Origin: Lysobacterales bacterium 66-474 | Lineage (GTDB): Bacteria > Pseudomonadota > Gammaproteobacteria > Xanthomonadales > Rhodanobacteraceae | NCBI GenBank assembly: GCA_001899805.1 | Contig: MKWP01000002.1 | Location: 1 to 64,000 of the forward strand | DNA: 64,000 nucleotides | Direction: 5' to 3' | Part shown: piece by piece, positions 12,554 to 20,869 of the stretch | Position numbering within the stretch: the stretch's first letter is position 1 | Layout of the letters: the number at the start of each line of letters is the position of its first letter | Made by a program: the position numbers and the translations under genes | Notes under the pieces: model-generated | The model's database searches: none | What the model was told of the DNA's origin: nothing | What the model saw: only the letters and a program-made list of their open reading frames with translations

Positions 12554-12594
12554 CTGACATGCGTCAAGGGACTCCCGTACAGTTTGCCTAGACT
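12554..12594 (+). promoter_or_regulatory. FNR-like half-site pair with -10 (weak)
   Basis: CTGAC-ATGC-GTCAA at 12554-12567 matches 7 of 10 defined positions of the FNR/Anr consensus TTGAT-N4-ATCAA. A TAGACT -10-like hexamer lies at 12589-12594. Box and -10 spacing are almost the same as in the site before the second ccoN (19277-19318), which also uses TAGACT. It would drive the small membrane protein gene at 12625. Confidence 0.35.
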
Positions 12595-12624
12595 CGCGGG
12601 CTGACACCACGACGGGCACGCGAC

Positions 12625-13062
12625 ATGACGACGTTCAACATCCTGTTGGCATTCCACGTGCTCGGCGTGGTGTGGTGGATCGGCGGGGTCGCGATGGTGA
12701 CCGCGACGCTGCTGCCGATCTTCAATCGCCTGCCCGCTGCGGAGCGCATCGAACGCATCAAGCAACTGGAAGGCCGTTTCGCCAACCAGGCCCGGGTGGC
12801 GGTGCTGGTGGTGGGCATCACCGGGTTCTGGATGTACGCGCTGTTGCCGGGAGAGGTCACCCACACCTGGTGGATCGGCCTGATGATGCTGGTGTGGGTG
12901 TTGTTCACGATGATGCTGTTCGTGGCCGAACCCCTGCACCTGCCGGCGAAGCTCGGCCTGATCCATAGCCCGCGCAAATTCCTGGTCGTGCACGCGGTGC
13001 TGCTGGGGCTCGCGCTGGCCGCGGTTTTCTGCGGCGTGATCGGATCGCGCGGCGGGTTCTGA
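12625..13062 (+). CDS. Small four-helix membrane protein, CopD-like
   Basis: A 145-aa integral membrane protein with four predicted helices (about residues 5-27, 53-73, 79-101 and 118-140). Histidines lie in the membrane or at its edge (H11, H79 region, H123), which resembles CopD/DUF2269-type small membrane proteins, some of which bind haem or copper. No family can be assigned firmly. It sits directly upstream of the cbb3 operon in the same direction, 190 bp before ccoN, and has its own possible FNR-like site, so a link to low-oxygen respiration is plausible but inferred. Confidence 0.6.
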   Translation: MTTFNILLAFHVLGVVWWIGGVAMVTATLLPIFNRLPAAERIERIKQLEGRFANQARVAVLVVGITGFWMYALLPGEVTHTWWIGLMMLVWVLFTMMLFVAEPLHLPAKLGLIHSPRKFLVVHAVLLGLALAAVFCGVIGSRGGF

Positions 13063-13113
13063 ACGCGCCCGCCCCGGCGATCCGCCCTGGCGGCGGCATC
13101 GCCCAGGGGTGGC

Positions 13114-13127
13114 TTGATCGTGATCAA
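13114..13127 (+). promoter_or_regulatory. FNR/Anr box upstream of ccoN
   Basis: TTGATCGTGATCAA is a perfect match to the FNR/Anr consensus TTGAT-N4-ATCAA (10 of 10 defined bases). It lies 126 nt before ccoN. A class II arrangement (box centred near -41.5) would put the -10 at about 13150-13155, where an A/T-rich GAAAAT lies; an alternative TATACA lies at 13162-13167. This implies anaerobic or microaerobic activation of the ccoNOQP-ccoIS operon. Confidence 0.85.
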
Positions 13128-13252
13128 CTGCGCGGCGCCAGCAGCCTGCGAAAATAACTGCTATACAAGAAACGCCGCGACGCGGACACGCAAAGGAGGG
13201 GGCGCCTTTCGATGTCCAACGTCGCGGCGTTTCCTGCACCCGGGGTGGGTCG

Positions 13253-14719
13253 ATGAACAGCACAACCGAGTATTACAACGACCATGTCGTGCGCCTGTTC
13301 CTGCTGGCATCGGCCGTGTGGGGCATTGTCGGCATGCTGATCGGCATGTACGCGGCCGCGGAACTGACCTGGCCCGGGCTGAACCTCGGCATCCCATGGA
13401 TGACCTTCAGCCGCATCCGGCCCGACCACACCTTCGGCGTGATCTTCGCGTTCGGCGGGTCGGCCCTGATGGGCACCTGCTACTACGTGGTGCAGCGCAC
13501 CGGCCACGCGCGGCTCGCGTTCGGCAAGCTGGCCGAATTCACCTTCTGGGGCTGGCAACTGGCATGCGTGCTGGCGATGGCCACGATGCCGTTCGGCATC
13601 ACCCAATCGAAGGAATATGCCGAACCCGAGTGGTTCGTCGACATCCTGATCGCGATCGTGTGGGTGTCGTTCGGGGTGGTGTTCTTCGCGTCGCTGGCGC
13701 GCCGGCGCATCCGCCACATCTACGTCGCCAACTGGTACTACGGCGCGTTCATCATCGCGGTGGGCCTGCTGCACATCGTCAACAACCTCGCGGTGCCGGT
13801 CAGCTTGACCAAGTCGTACCCGATCTATTCGGGCGTCGTGGATGCGATGGTGCAGTGGTGGTACGGCCACAACGCGGTGGCGTTCTTCCTGACCGCGGGT
13901 TTTCTGGGAATGATGTACTACTTCGTGCCGCGCCAGGCGCAGCAGCCGCTGTGGAGCTACCGCTTCTCGATCGTGAATTTCTGGGCGCTGATTTCGGTGT
14001 ACATGTGGGCGGGCTCGCACCATTTGATGTACACCGCGCTGCCGGACTGGGTGCAGTCGGTGGGCATGGCGTTCTCGCTGGTGCTGTTGATGCCGAGTTG
14101 GGGTTCGGCCGCGAACGGCCTGTTCACCTTCAATGGCGCCTGGCATCGGGCGATGAAGGACCCTGCCGCCAAGTTCATGATCATCGCGCTGGTGTTCTAC
14201 GCCGCCGCCACCTTCGAAGGCTCGATGATGGCGATCAAGAGCGTCAACTCGCTTTCGCATTACACCGACTGGACCATCGCGCACGTGCATTCGGGTTCGC
14301 TCGGCTGGGTGGCGATGATCACCATCGGCTCGCTGTACGCGATGGCGCCGCGCGCGCTGGGACGCCCGGCCATGCATTCGCACAAGGGCATGGAACTGCA
14401 CTTCTGGCTGCACGTCAGCGGCACGCTGCTTTACGTGGTCGCGATGTGGGCCGCGGGCGTCACCGAAGGCATGATGTGGCGTGCCACGCAGCCCGATGGC
14501 TCGCTGACCTATTCGTTCCTCGACAGCCTCGTCGCGATCCGCCCGGATTATTTCTTCCGCTGGTTCGGCGGCGTGCTGATCTGGCTGGGCATGTGGGTGA
14601 TGGCGTGGAACCTGTGGTACACCGCATCGGACGCGCGCAAGCACATCATCAAGCCGATCCCGGTACCGATCCCCGAGCCCGAACCGAAGCAGACCCCGGC
14701 GCCTTTGCCGGCAATTTGA
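13253..14719 (+). CDS. ccoN: cbb3-type cytochrome c oxidase subunit I
   Basis: A 488-aa protein with about 12 membrane helices, the catalytic haem-copper subunit. It shows the low-spin haem histidine region RPDHTFGVIFAFGG, the CuB-ligand helix WWYGHNAVAFFLTAG, the double histidine AGSHHLMYTALPDW with the helix VII tyrosine six residues before it (VYMWAGSHH), and the haem-ligand segment TIAHVHSGSLGW. It reduces O2 to water with high affinity in the inner membrane. The C-terminal tail is a Pro/Glu repeat (IPVPIPEPEPKQ). It is first in ccoN-O-Q-P behind a perfect FNR box. A 116-bp gap holding a dispersed repeat separates it from ccoO, unlike the overlapping genes further on. Confidence 0.96.
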   Translation: MNSTTEYYNDHVVRLFLLASAVWGIVGMLIGMYAAAELTWPGLNLGIPWMTFSRIRPDHTFGVIFAFGGSALMGTCYYVVQRTGHARLAFGKLAEFTFWGWQLACVLAMATMPFGITQSKEYAEPEWFVDILIAIVWVSFGVVFFASLARRRIRHIYVANWYYGAFIIAVGLLHIVNNLAVPVSLTKSYPIYSGVVDAMVQWWYGHNAVAFFLTAGFLGMMYYFVPRQAQQPLWSYRFSIVNFWALISVYMWAGSHHLMYTALPDWVQSVGMAFSLVLLMPSWGSAANGLFTFNGAWHRAMKDPAAKFMIIALVFYAAATFEGSMMAIKSVNSLSHYTDWTIAHVHSGSLGWVAMITIGSLYAMAPRALGRPAMHSHKGMELHFWLHVSGTLLYVVAMWAAGVTEGMMWRATQPDGSLTYSFLDSLVAIRPDYFFRWFGGVLIWLGMWVMAWNLWYTASDARKHIIKPIPVPIPEPEPKQTPAPLPAI

Positions 14720-14721
14720 AT

Positions 14722-14826
14722 GCGATCGTCCGTGATCGCTGTTTCGACTACGGTTTCGGAATCGGCAACGCAATCGCGGTCTCCAATTCCAGAACGGCCA
14801 TCCATGGCCTGACTTCTCACAAAAGC
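14722..14826 (+). repeat. Dispersed repeat, copy A (between ccoN and ccoO)
   Basis: It begins GCGATCGTCCGTGATCGC (a dyad), has a middle CCAGAACGGCCATCCATGGCC, and ends CTGACTTCTCACAAAAGC. The same left end, core and right end occur at 29407-29545 and 45499-45666. The copy ends 9 nt before the ccoO ATG, so it forms the ribosome-binding region of ccoO. The interior CAATCGCGGTCTCC and TTTCGGAATCGG segments are copy-specific. Confidence 0.7.
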
Positions 14827-14835
14827 TCGCACCCT

Positions 14836-15495
14836 ATGGCTTATCGACACTTTGAATTCATCGAAAAGCACGCGTGGGCGCTCGGCATCCTCACTGCGAT
14901 CATGGTGTCGCTGGGCGGGCTCGCCGAGATCACGCCGCTGTTCATGCGGGCACACCAGGTCAAGCCGCCGGCCAACGTCAAGCCCTACGATCCGCTGCGC
15001 CTCGCGGGCAAGGACGTGTACGTCAGCGAAGGCTGTTACCTCTGCCACTCGCAGATGATCCGCGCGTTGCGCTTCGAGATCCAACGCTACGGACATTATT
15101 CGACCGCCGAGGAATCGGTGTACGACCGCCCGTTCCAGTGGGGTTCCAAGCGCACCGGGCCGGACCTTGCGCGGGTCGGCGGCAAGTATTCCGACGACTG
15201 GCAGCGCATGCACCTGATGGACCCGCGCAGCGTGGTGCCGCAATCCAACATGCCGTCGTACCACTGGCTGGCGGATGAAAAGCTCGATCCGAAGGACATC
15301 CAGACGCGCATGCGGGTGCTGAGGTCCCTGGGCGACCCGTACAGCGATGCCGACATCGCCGCGGCGCCTGCCGCGGTCGAAGGCAAGACGAAAATGGACG
15401 CGCTGATTGCCTACCTGCAGGGGCTCGGCATCAGGAACGAACCGCAATCATCGAGTGCCGGCGCTGCGCCCGCCACGGACGGAGGCGCGCCATGA
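14836..15495 (+). CDS. ccoO: cbb3-type cytochrome c oxidase subunit II, mono-haem
   Basis: A 219-aa protein with one N-terminal membrane anchor (residues about 13-35) and a periplasmic cytochrome c domain. Haem c is attached at C67-Y-L-C70-H71 (GCYLCHSQMIR). The family segments GSKRTGPDLARVGGKYSDDWQ and VVPQSNMPSYHWL, with the axial methionine, are present. It passes electrons from CcoP to CcoN. The ATG at 14836 is set by the family N-terminus (MAYRHFEFIEKH) and by the end of the repeat just before it. The stop overlaps ccoQ by 4 nt (ATGA). Confidence 0.96.
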   Translation: MAYRHFEFIEKHAWALGILTAIMVSLGGLAEITPLFMRAHQVKPPANVKPYDPLRLAGKDVYVSEGCYLCHSQMIRALRFEIQRYGHYSTAEESVYDRPFQWGSKRTGPDLARVGGKYSDDWQRMHLMDPRSVVPQSNMPSYHWLADEKLDPKDIQTRMRVLRSLGDPYSDADIAAAPAAVEGKTKMDALIAYLQGLGIRNEPQSSSAGAAPATDGGAP

Positions 15496-15686
15496 ATCCG
15501 GTCTGGGGCCACGTCGCGGGCGTGTTCATCGTGTTGATGATGGCCACCTTCATCGGCATCTGGGTCTGGGCCTGGCTGCCTCGCCACAAGCAGACCTTCG
15601 GCCGCTTGTCGAAATTGCCGATGGAAGACGACGACGCACCGTCCGACCACAAGGTTCCGCCCACCTCGCCGGAGGATCGGACATGA
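15492..15686 (+). CDS. ccoQ: cbb3-type oxidase small subunit CcoQ/FixQ
   Basis: A 64-aa single-span membrane protein (helix residues about 7-29) with the typical W-x-WAWLPRHKQTF juxtamembrane segment and a charged tail (MEDDDAPSDHK). CcoQ stabilises the interaction of CcoP with the CcoNO core. It overlaps ccoO (4 nt) and ccoP (ATGA, 4 nt), so it is translationally coupled on both sides. Confidence 0.9.
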   Translation: MNPVWGHVAGVFIVLMMATFIGIWVWAWLPRHKQTFGRLSKLPMEDDDAPSDHKVPPTSPEDRT

Positions 15687-16594
15687 GCATGTTCTGGTCG
15701 ATCTGGGTGATGTTCCTGGTGGTATTGAACCTCGGCATCACCCTCGTGTTGTTCCTGTGGGCGCCGTGGGCGAAGGTGCCGGTCAAACCCGACGGCACCA
15801 CCGGACATGTGTGGGCACACGGCGCGATCCGCGAGGGCCTCAACAACCTGCCGCGCTGGTGGATCGTGCTGTCGGGCTCGATGTTCGTCGCCGCGTTCAT
15901 CTACCTGTGGCTGTATCCGGGTTTCGGTTCGCACCGGGGCAAGCTCGGCTGGACCCAGCATGGCCAGCTGGCGGAAGAGGTTGCCGCGAACGATGCCAAG
16001 CTCAAGCCCTTGCTGCTGCGCTTCCGCAAGTACGACGTCGAAAAGCTGTCGCGTGATGCGCAGGCGCTGCAGATGGGCAAGGTGCTGTTCGAGGACAACT
16101 GCGCCGCCTGCCACGGCCGCAACGCCAAGGGGAACATCGCGCTGGGTGCGCCCGATCTCACCGACGACGACTGGCTGTACGGCGGCACCGGCAAGGACAT
16201 CAGCGCATCCATCCACGATGGCCGCGCGGGCGTGATGCCGGCGTGGAGCGCGCTGGGCGAGGACACCGGCAACAACCTCACCGAATACGTGCTGCAGATT
16301 TCCGGGCAGCCGCACGATGCGAAGATGGCGGCCGCCGCCGAGCCCGTTTTCAAGAGTACCTGCGCGGCGTGCCATGGCGCGGACGGCAAGGGCAACCAGG
16401 GCGTCGGTGCGCCCAACCTCACCGATGCCATCTGGCTGCATGGCGGCACCCGTGCGGACATCCACAAGAGCATCCATGATGGCCGCCAGGGCCACATGCC
16501 GAATTGGGACAAGCGACTCGACGAAGACAACATCCGCGTCACCGCGGCCTACGTCTACAGCCTGTCGCATGCGAAGGATGAAACCCCCGAATAG
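15683..16594 (+). CDS. ccoP: cbb3-type cytochrome c oxidase subunit III, di-haem
   Basis: A 303-aa protein with two N-terminal helices (residues about 4-26 and 59-78) and two cytochrome c domains. The haem sites are C140-AA-C143-H144 and C227-AA-C230-H231, with MPAWSALG and MPNWDKRL supplying likely axial methionines. It accepts electrons from soluble or bound cytochrome c for CcoO and CcoN. Length and layout match standard CcoP. Its end overlaps the following 70-aa gene by 17 nt. Confidence 0.96.
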   Translation: MSMFWSIWVMFLVVLNLGITLVLFLWAPWAKVPVKPDGTTGHVWAHGAIREGLNNLPRWWIVLSGSMFVAAFIYLWLYPGFGSHRGKLGWTQHGQLAEEVAANDAKLKPLLLRFRKYDVEKLSRDAQALQMGKVLFEDNCAACHGRNAKGNIALGAPDLTDDDWLYGGTGKDISASIHDGRAGVMPAWSALGEDTGNNLTEYVLQISGQPHDAKMAAAAEPVFKSTCAACHGADGKGNQGVGAPNLTDAIWLHGGTRADIHKSIHDGRQGHMPNWDKRLDEDNIRVTAAYVYSLSHAKDETPE

Positions 16595-16790
16595 CCAGCC
16601 CGAACGTGTCGCCTGGTACCGGGTGCCCGTGGTTTGGCTGGGGGTGCTGATTCTTGCCGCGTCGCTGGCGGGTTGCGTGTGGATCATCGTGGCGAGCGTG
16701 CAGTACCGCGACGAGGCCCTGCCGGTTTCCAGCCATTCCGTGATGGGTGTGCCGGCGCATCCGCATCCCCCGCCGGCGTCGTCGCGATGA
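16578..16790 (+). CDS. Minimal CcoH/FixH-like membrane protein
   Basis: A 70-aa protein starting MKPPNSQPERVAWYRVPVVW. It has one helix (about 17-40) followed by ASVQYRDEALP and a Pro/His-rich tail. Position (between ccoP and ccoI) and the PWYR-like start plus a post-membrane tyrosine segment resemble the N-terminus of CcoH/FixH (about 150-170 aa), but the periplasmic domain is missing. A LAGC in the helix is not a convincing lipobox because hydrophobic sequence continues after it. It overlaps ccoP by 17 nt and ccoI by 4 nt, so it is coupled into the operon. The CcoH assignment is by context. Confidence 0.6.
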   Translation: MKPPNSQPERVAWYRVPVVWLGVLILAASLAGCVWIIVASVQYRDEALPVSSHSVMGVPAHPHPPPASSR

Positions 16791-19015
16791 GCGTCCCCGC
16801 CGAAATCTGGTTGCGCCCGGCGTTGCTGGAGCAGGTGTTGCGGCGCCGCCGCGACGGCCGCGCCGAAGTGGCGTTGCGCATTCCCGCGCTCTCGGAGCCG
16901 CGGCGCGCGTTGCAGCTGGAACAGGTGCTGCACGCCTTGCCGGGCGTGGTGGCGATCGCGTTCGATGCCGTCGCGCAGCGTGCGCGGGTGGTGTTCGATG
17001 ACGCACGCCTGCCATTGGCGGATCTGCTGGCCGCTTGTGCACGCGCAGGTTGCGAGGCGCGACCCTTGCGTGGCGAAAGCCTGGATGACGGGCCGCGCGC
17101 AGCGCTGGATGCGTCGATGAAGCGCCTTGTCGTGGCAGGCGTGTTCTCGATGCAGGCGATGATGTTCGCGCTGGTGCTGTACGTCGGCGCGATCAATCCG
17201 CTGGATGCCACCACGGCGCACCTGTTCCGCTGGCTGGGGTTGCTGTCGGCCATTCCGGTGGTGGGTTACGCGGCGCTGCCGTTCTACCGCGATGCGCTGG
17301 CGGGCTTGCGTGCGGGACGCCCGGGCATCGACGTGCCGGTCGCGCTGGCGATCGCGTTCATCTTCTCGGCCAGCGTCGTGAACGCGCTGCGCGGCAGCGG
17401 CGAGGTGTATTTCGATTCCATCAGCATGTTCGTGTTCGTGCTGCTGCTGGGCCGGCACCTGCAACTGCGTGCGCACTGGCAACATCGTGCACTCGGCGAG
17501 CGGGCTGTCGATGCGCTGCCGTTGACCGCGCAGCGGCGGCGCGGCGACGGCGGCCTGGAAACAGTGGCGGCCGTGGAACTGCGTCCCGGCGACCACGTGC
17601 ACGTGGCCGAAGGCGAAGCGGTGCCGTGCGATGGCGTGCTGGAAAGCGGGCGCGCCCAAACCGACGAGTCGCTGCTCTCCGGTGAGGCGCGTGCCTGCAC
17701 GCACCGGCGTGGCGATGCCATCGGCGCCGGCAGCGTCGCGCTGTCCGCGCCGCTGCAACTGCGGGTGACGCGCGAGGTGGGCGCCAGCGCCACCGGCGTG
17801 CTCGCGCGGCTGGCTTCGCAGGCGCATGCAGCGCGCGACATCGCGGGCGATGCCGACGCACCGGCCGCGCGGCGCTTCGTGTGGCGGGTGCTGGTGCTGG
17901 CCGTCGCGACCGCGGCGTTCTGGCTGTGGCGCGATCCCGCGCGTGCCTTCGATGCCACGGTCGCGGTGCTGGTGGTGGCCTGCCCGTGCGCATTCGGGCT
18001 GGCCGCGCCGGCGGTGCTGACCCGCGCCATGGCGGTGCTGGCGCGTGCCGGTGTGCTGGTGGCGCGCCCGGCTGCGCTGGGCGGGATGGCCGCGGCCGAC
18101 CGCGTGCTGTTCGACAAGACCGGCACCCTGACCGAACCGGCCTTGCGCGTGGATGCCGTCGACACGTTTCGCGGGGTGTCACACGCGGAAACGTTGCGCC
18201 TTGCCGCGACGCTGGCGCGGGCCAGCCGTCATCCGCTGGCGCGCGTGGTCACGCTTGCAGCTGGCGACGCAGGCACACCCGAGCTGTTTGAAGTGGAAGC
18301 CACGGCGGGCGGGGGCCTGCGTGGCCATGTCGCCGGCCGCGCGCTCAAGCTCGGCCGCGGTGGGTTCGTCGACGGGGTGGACGCCGACGACGACGCCCTG
18401 TGGCTGGCCGACCCCGACGGACCGCTCGCGCGTTTCCCGGTGGCGGAAACCCTGCGTCCGCACGCCGCCACCGTGGTCGCGGCATTGCGGGCATCCGGCC
18501 TCGCGCCGGCGTTGGTGAGCGGCGATGCGCCGGCACGGGTGCAGGTTGCCGCCGAACGGCTCGGCATCGAGGACTGGTCGGCGCGGCAGTCGCCCGCCGA
18601 CAAACTGGCGCGGGTTCAGCGCGAACGGGCGGCGGGACGGGTCGTGCTGGTCGTGGGCGATGGCGGCAACGATGCCGCGGCGCTGGCTGCCGCGGACGTA
18701 TCGGCGGTGCCGGCGGGGGGCACCGATCTTGCGCGCAGCCATGCGGATTTCGCGTTGCTGCACGGCATCGAGGGCCTGCCGGTGCTGCGCGAACTTGCGC
18801 TGCGCGCACGTGCCATCTTGCTGCAGAACCGGCGCTGGTCGCTGGTGTGGAACCTCGGCGCGGTCCCGTTCGCGGCACTCGGGTTCGTGCCGCCGTGGCT
18901 GGCCGCGATCGGGATGTCGTTGAGTTCGCTGGTGGTGGTGCTCAACAGCCTGCGCATCCGCGCGGCGCAAGCCCCGGGAATCCCGCCTTCGCCCATGCGC
19001 GAGCGCACCGCATGA
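16787..19015 (+). CDS. ccoI: Copper-exporting P-type ATPase for cbb3 assembly
   Basis: A 742-aa P1B-type ATPase with eight predicted helices, CPC metal motif in the membrane (C399-P-C401 in VVACPCAFGLAAP), phosphorylation motif DKTGT starting at D443, actuator motif LLSGEA, HP motif in ASRHPLARV and hinge GDGGNDAAAL. It moves copper across the inner membrane for the CuB site. The N-terminal ferredoxin-like metal-binding domain is recognisable (residues about 26-95), but its CXXC is gone: the expected loop reads RIPALSEPRRAL. The upstream Cys-rich segment of many FixI proteins is also absent. It overlaps its neighbours on both sides by 4 nt. Confidence 0.93.
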   Translation: MSVPAEIWLRPALLEQVLRRRRDGRAEVALRIPALSEPRRALQLEQVLHALPGVVAIAFDAVAQRARVVFDDARLPLADLLAACARAGCEARPLRGESLDDGPRAALDASMKRLVVAGVFSMQAMMFALVLYVGAINPLDATTAHLFRWLGLLSAIPVVGYAALPFYRDALAGLRAGRPGIDVPVALAIAFIFSASVVNALRGSGEVYFDSISMFVFVLLLGRHLQLRAHWQHRALGERAVDALPLTAQRRRGDGGLETVAAVELRPGDHVHVAEGEAVPCDGVLESGRAQTDESLLSGEARACTHRRGDAIGAGSVALSAPLQLRVTREVGASATGVLARLASQAHAARDIAGDADAPAARRFVWRVLVLAVATAAFWLWRDPARAFDATVAVLVVACPCAFGLAAPAVLTRAMAVLARAGVLVARPAALGGMAAADRVLFDKTGTLTEPALRVDAVDTFRGVSHAETLRLAATLARASRHPLARVVTLAAGDAGTPELFEVEATAGGGLRGHVAGRALKLGRGGFVDGVDADDDALWLADPDGPLARFPVAETLRPHAATVVAALRASGLAPALVSGDAPARVQVAAERLGIEDWSARQSPADKLARVQRERAAGRVVLVVGDGGNDAAALAAADVSAVPAGGTDLARSHADFALLHGIEGLPVLRELALRARAILLQNRRWSLVWNLGAVPFAALGFVPPWLAAIGMSLSSLVVVLNSLRIRAAQAPGIPPSPMRERTA

Positions 19016-19230
19016 ATGCGTTGCTGATCCTGATCCCGATCACCCTGGTACTCGCGATCGTCGCCGTGGGCGTGTTCTTCTGGGCGGTCAATCACGCGCA
19101 GTTCGAGGATCTGGATACGCCGAAGATCCTGCCGTTGCTGGATGCGGAAAACCGTGTCCAGCGCGGGCTTTCGGACACCGACTCCGAAGGTGGCCGAGTG
19201 GTGCCCGAGAAAGCGCACCACGACCCCTGA
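19012..19230 (+). CDS. ccoS: cbb3-type oxidase assembly protein CcoS
   Basis: A 72-aa single-helix membrane protein (residues about 3-27) with the family segment FFWAVNHAQFEDLDTPKILPLLD. CcoS is needed to insert cofactors into CcoN. The ATG overlaps the ccoI stop (ATGA). It is the last gene of the first cbb3 cluster. Confidence 0.93.
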   Translation: MNALLILIPITLVLAIVAVGVFFWAVNHAQFEDLDTPKILPLLDAENRVQRGLSDTDSEGGRVVPEKAHHDP

Positions 19231-19276
19231 CCCCCACATCGGGCCGCATCCCCACAACCCCCGCGCGCTGCGTGCG

Positions 19277-19318
19277 CTGATTCAGGTCAACGGAAAGGCG
19301 TATCCTGTTCCCTAGACT
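19277..19318 (+). promoter_or_regulatory. FNR-like site and -10 before the second ccoN
   Basis: CTGAT-TCAG-GTCAA at 19277-19290 matches 8 of 10 defined FNR/Anr positions. TAGACT at 19313-19318 fits a -10 element, with the box centre about 32 nt upstream of the -10 centre, as expected of a class II FNR promoter. It would drive the variant cbb3 cluster separately from the first one. A GGAG Shine-Dalgarno at 19407-19410 lies 7 nt before the ATG at 19418. Confidence 0.55.
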
Positions 19319-19417
19319 TGCCCGACAACGCCCGGGACCGCGGCATGGCCGCCGGACGCCTCCCGCGGCCAGACGCCATGGCGCCCGACCGTTCCATTCC
19401 ACCAATGGAGCGAAGTG

Positions 19418-20869
19418 ATGGCGGTTACCGCTCAAGACTTGTCCCGCACCGGATCCGGCCCGGTCCGCAGTGAACGGGACGACCACGAACTTGCCTCGAT
19501 CTTCACCGCCTACACCGTCAGCGCGACGTTCTGGTTGCTGTTCGCGACCGCGATCGGGCTGCTGCTGGCGTTCAAGTTCGGTGCGCCGGACTTCTGGGCG
19601 GCCAAATACCTCACCTTCGGGCGCCTGCGTCCGATCCATACCAACGACACGTTCTACGGTTTCGCCAGCCTGGCGCTGGTCGGTGCAGCGTATTACGTCG
19701 CCGCGCGCAGTTGCGGCACGCGTCTTTACAGCACGAAGCTCGCGTGGATCGGGTTGTGGTTGTTCAACCTCGCCGCGATAGCGGGCACGATCGCGCTGGA
19801 CCTCGGCTACAACTGGGGCGACCTCGAATACCGCGAGTGGCCGTGGCCGATCCGCGTGGTGTTCCTCGCGGCGCTGCTGGTGACGGCGTGGAACCTGATC
19901 GCGACGGTGGCGCGGCGCAGTTCCGAGGACATCTATCTATCCAACTGGTACATCGTGGCGGGTGTCCTGTGGACGATCGTGATCGCGACCGTCGGCGTGC
20001 TGCCGTGGTACCAGTACGGACTGGGGCAGGTCGCGATTTCCGGTTACTACATGCACAACGCGGTGGGGATGTGGTTCACGCCGCTCGCGCTCGGGCTTTT
20101 CTACTACGCGATCCCGAAGGTGCTGAACCGCCCGATTTATTCCTACGCGCTGGGCGTGCTCGCGTTCTGGACCAACTTGCTGTTCTACCCGTTGCTGGGT
20201 GGCCACCACTTCCTGTTCAGTCCGCTGCCGTGGTGGCTGCAGACCACCGCGATCGTGTTTTCGGTCGCGATGCTGGTGCCGGTGTGGGCGGGCAGCGCGA
20301 ACTTCCTGTTGACCATGCGTGGCCGCTACCACGGGCGGATCGAATCGTATCCGCTGGCATTCCTGTTCGTCGCCGTGATCTGTTACCTGGTCGGCTCGAC
20401 CCAGGGCACCGTCGAAGCCTTTCGCTCGCTGCAGGCGATCTGGCACTTCACCAGTTTCACGGTGGGCCATTCGCACCTGACGATGTACGGTTTCGTCGCG
20501 TTCGCGGCGTGGGGCGCGGTTTACGCGCTGCTGCCGCTCGCGACGGGCAAGAACCCCGGACGCCTCGGGATGGCCGTGCACTTCTGGTTGGCGCTGGTGG
20601 GCGTATCGATCTACGTGATCGCGTTGTCGATCGGCGGCACCGTGCAGGGACTCGACTGGGTGCACAAGGTGCCGTTCATCCAGTCGGTGGTGGACATGGA
20701 GCCGTACTACCTGTGGCGCGGCGTGGGCGGCATCCTGATGTTCCTGTCGCACATCGCGTTCGCGTGGAACGTGTGGCGCATGACCGCGGGCACACCGGGT
20801 GACGCCGCGTCGCCGATCATGGATCCGTCCGTGGGCAAGGAAGTCATCGAAAGGGAGGTCGTGGCATGA
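19418..20869 (+). CDS. cbb3-type oxidase catalytic subunit, divergent second copy
   Basis: A 483-aa protein with 12 helices, clearly related to CcoN but divergent from the copy at 13253. It has RPIHTNDTFYGFASLALVG, the CuB helix YYMHNAVGMWFTPLALG, the helix VII tyrosine six residues before a double histidine (LFYPLLGGHHFLFSPLPWW), and the haem-ligand segment FTVGHSHLTMYGF. The retained tyrosine argues for an oxygen reductase rather than a nitric oxide reductase. The ATG at 19418 has a GGAG seven bases upstream. It overlaps the following cytochrome gene by 4 nt. It may be a paralogue with a different oxygen affinity; its own accessory subunits follow. Confidence 0.88.
   Translation: MAVTAQDLSRTGSGPVRSERDDHELASIFTAYTVSATFWLLFATAIGLLLAFKFGAPDFWAAKYLTFGRLRPIHTNDTFYGFASLALVGAAYYVAARSCGTRLYSTKLAWIGLWLFNLAAIAGTIALDLGYNWGDLEYREWPWPIRVVFLAALLVTAWNLIATVARRSSEDIYLSNWYIVAGVLWTIVIATVGVLPWYQYGLGQVAISGYYMHNAVGMWFTPLALGLFYYAIPKVLNRPIYSYALGVLAFWTNLLFYPLLGGHHFLFSPLPWWLQTTAIVFSVAMLVPVWAGSANFLLTMRGRYHGRIESYPLAFLFVAVICYLVGSTQGTVEAFRSLQAIWHFTSFTVGHSHLTMYGFVAFAAWGAVYALLPLATGKNPGRLGMAVHFWLALVGVSIYVIALSIGGTVQGLDWVHKVPFIQSVVDMEPYYLWRGVGGILMFLSHIAFAWNVWRMTAGTPGDAASPIMDPSVGKEVIEREVVA

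Noticed and set aside
16578-16790. Lipoprotein call from LAGC
   Set aside because: The cysteine is in the middle of a continuous membrane helix and there is no mature soluble domain after it.
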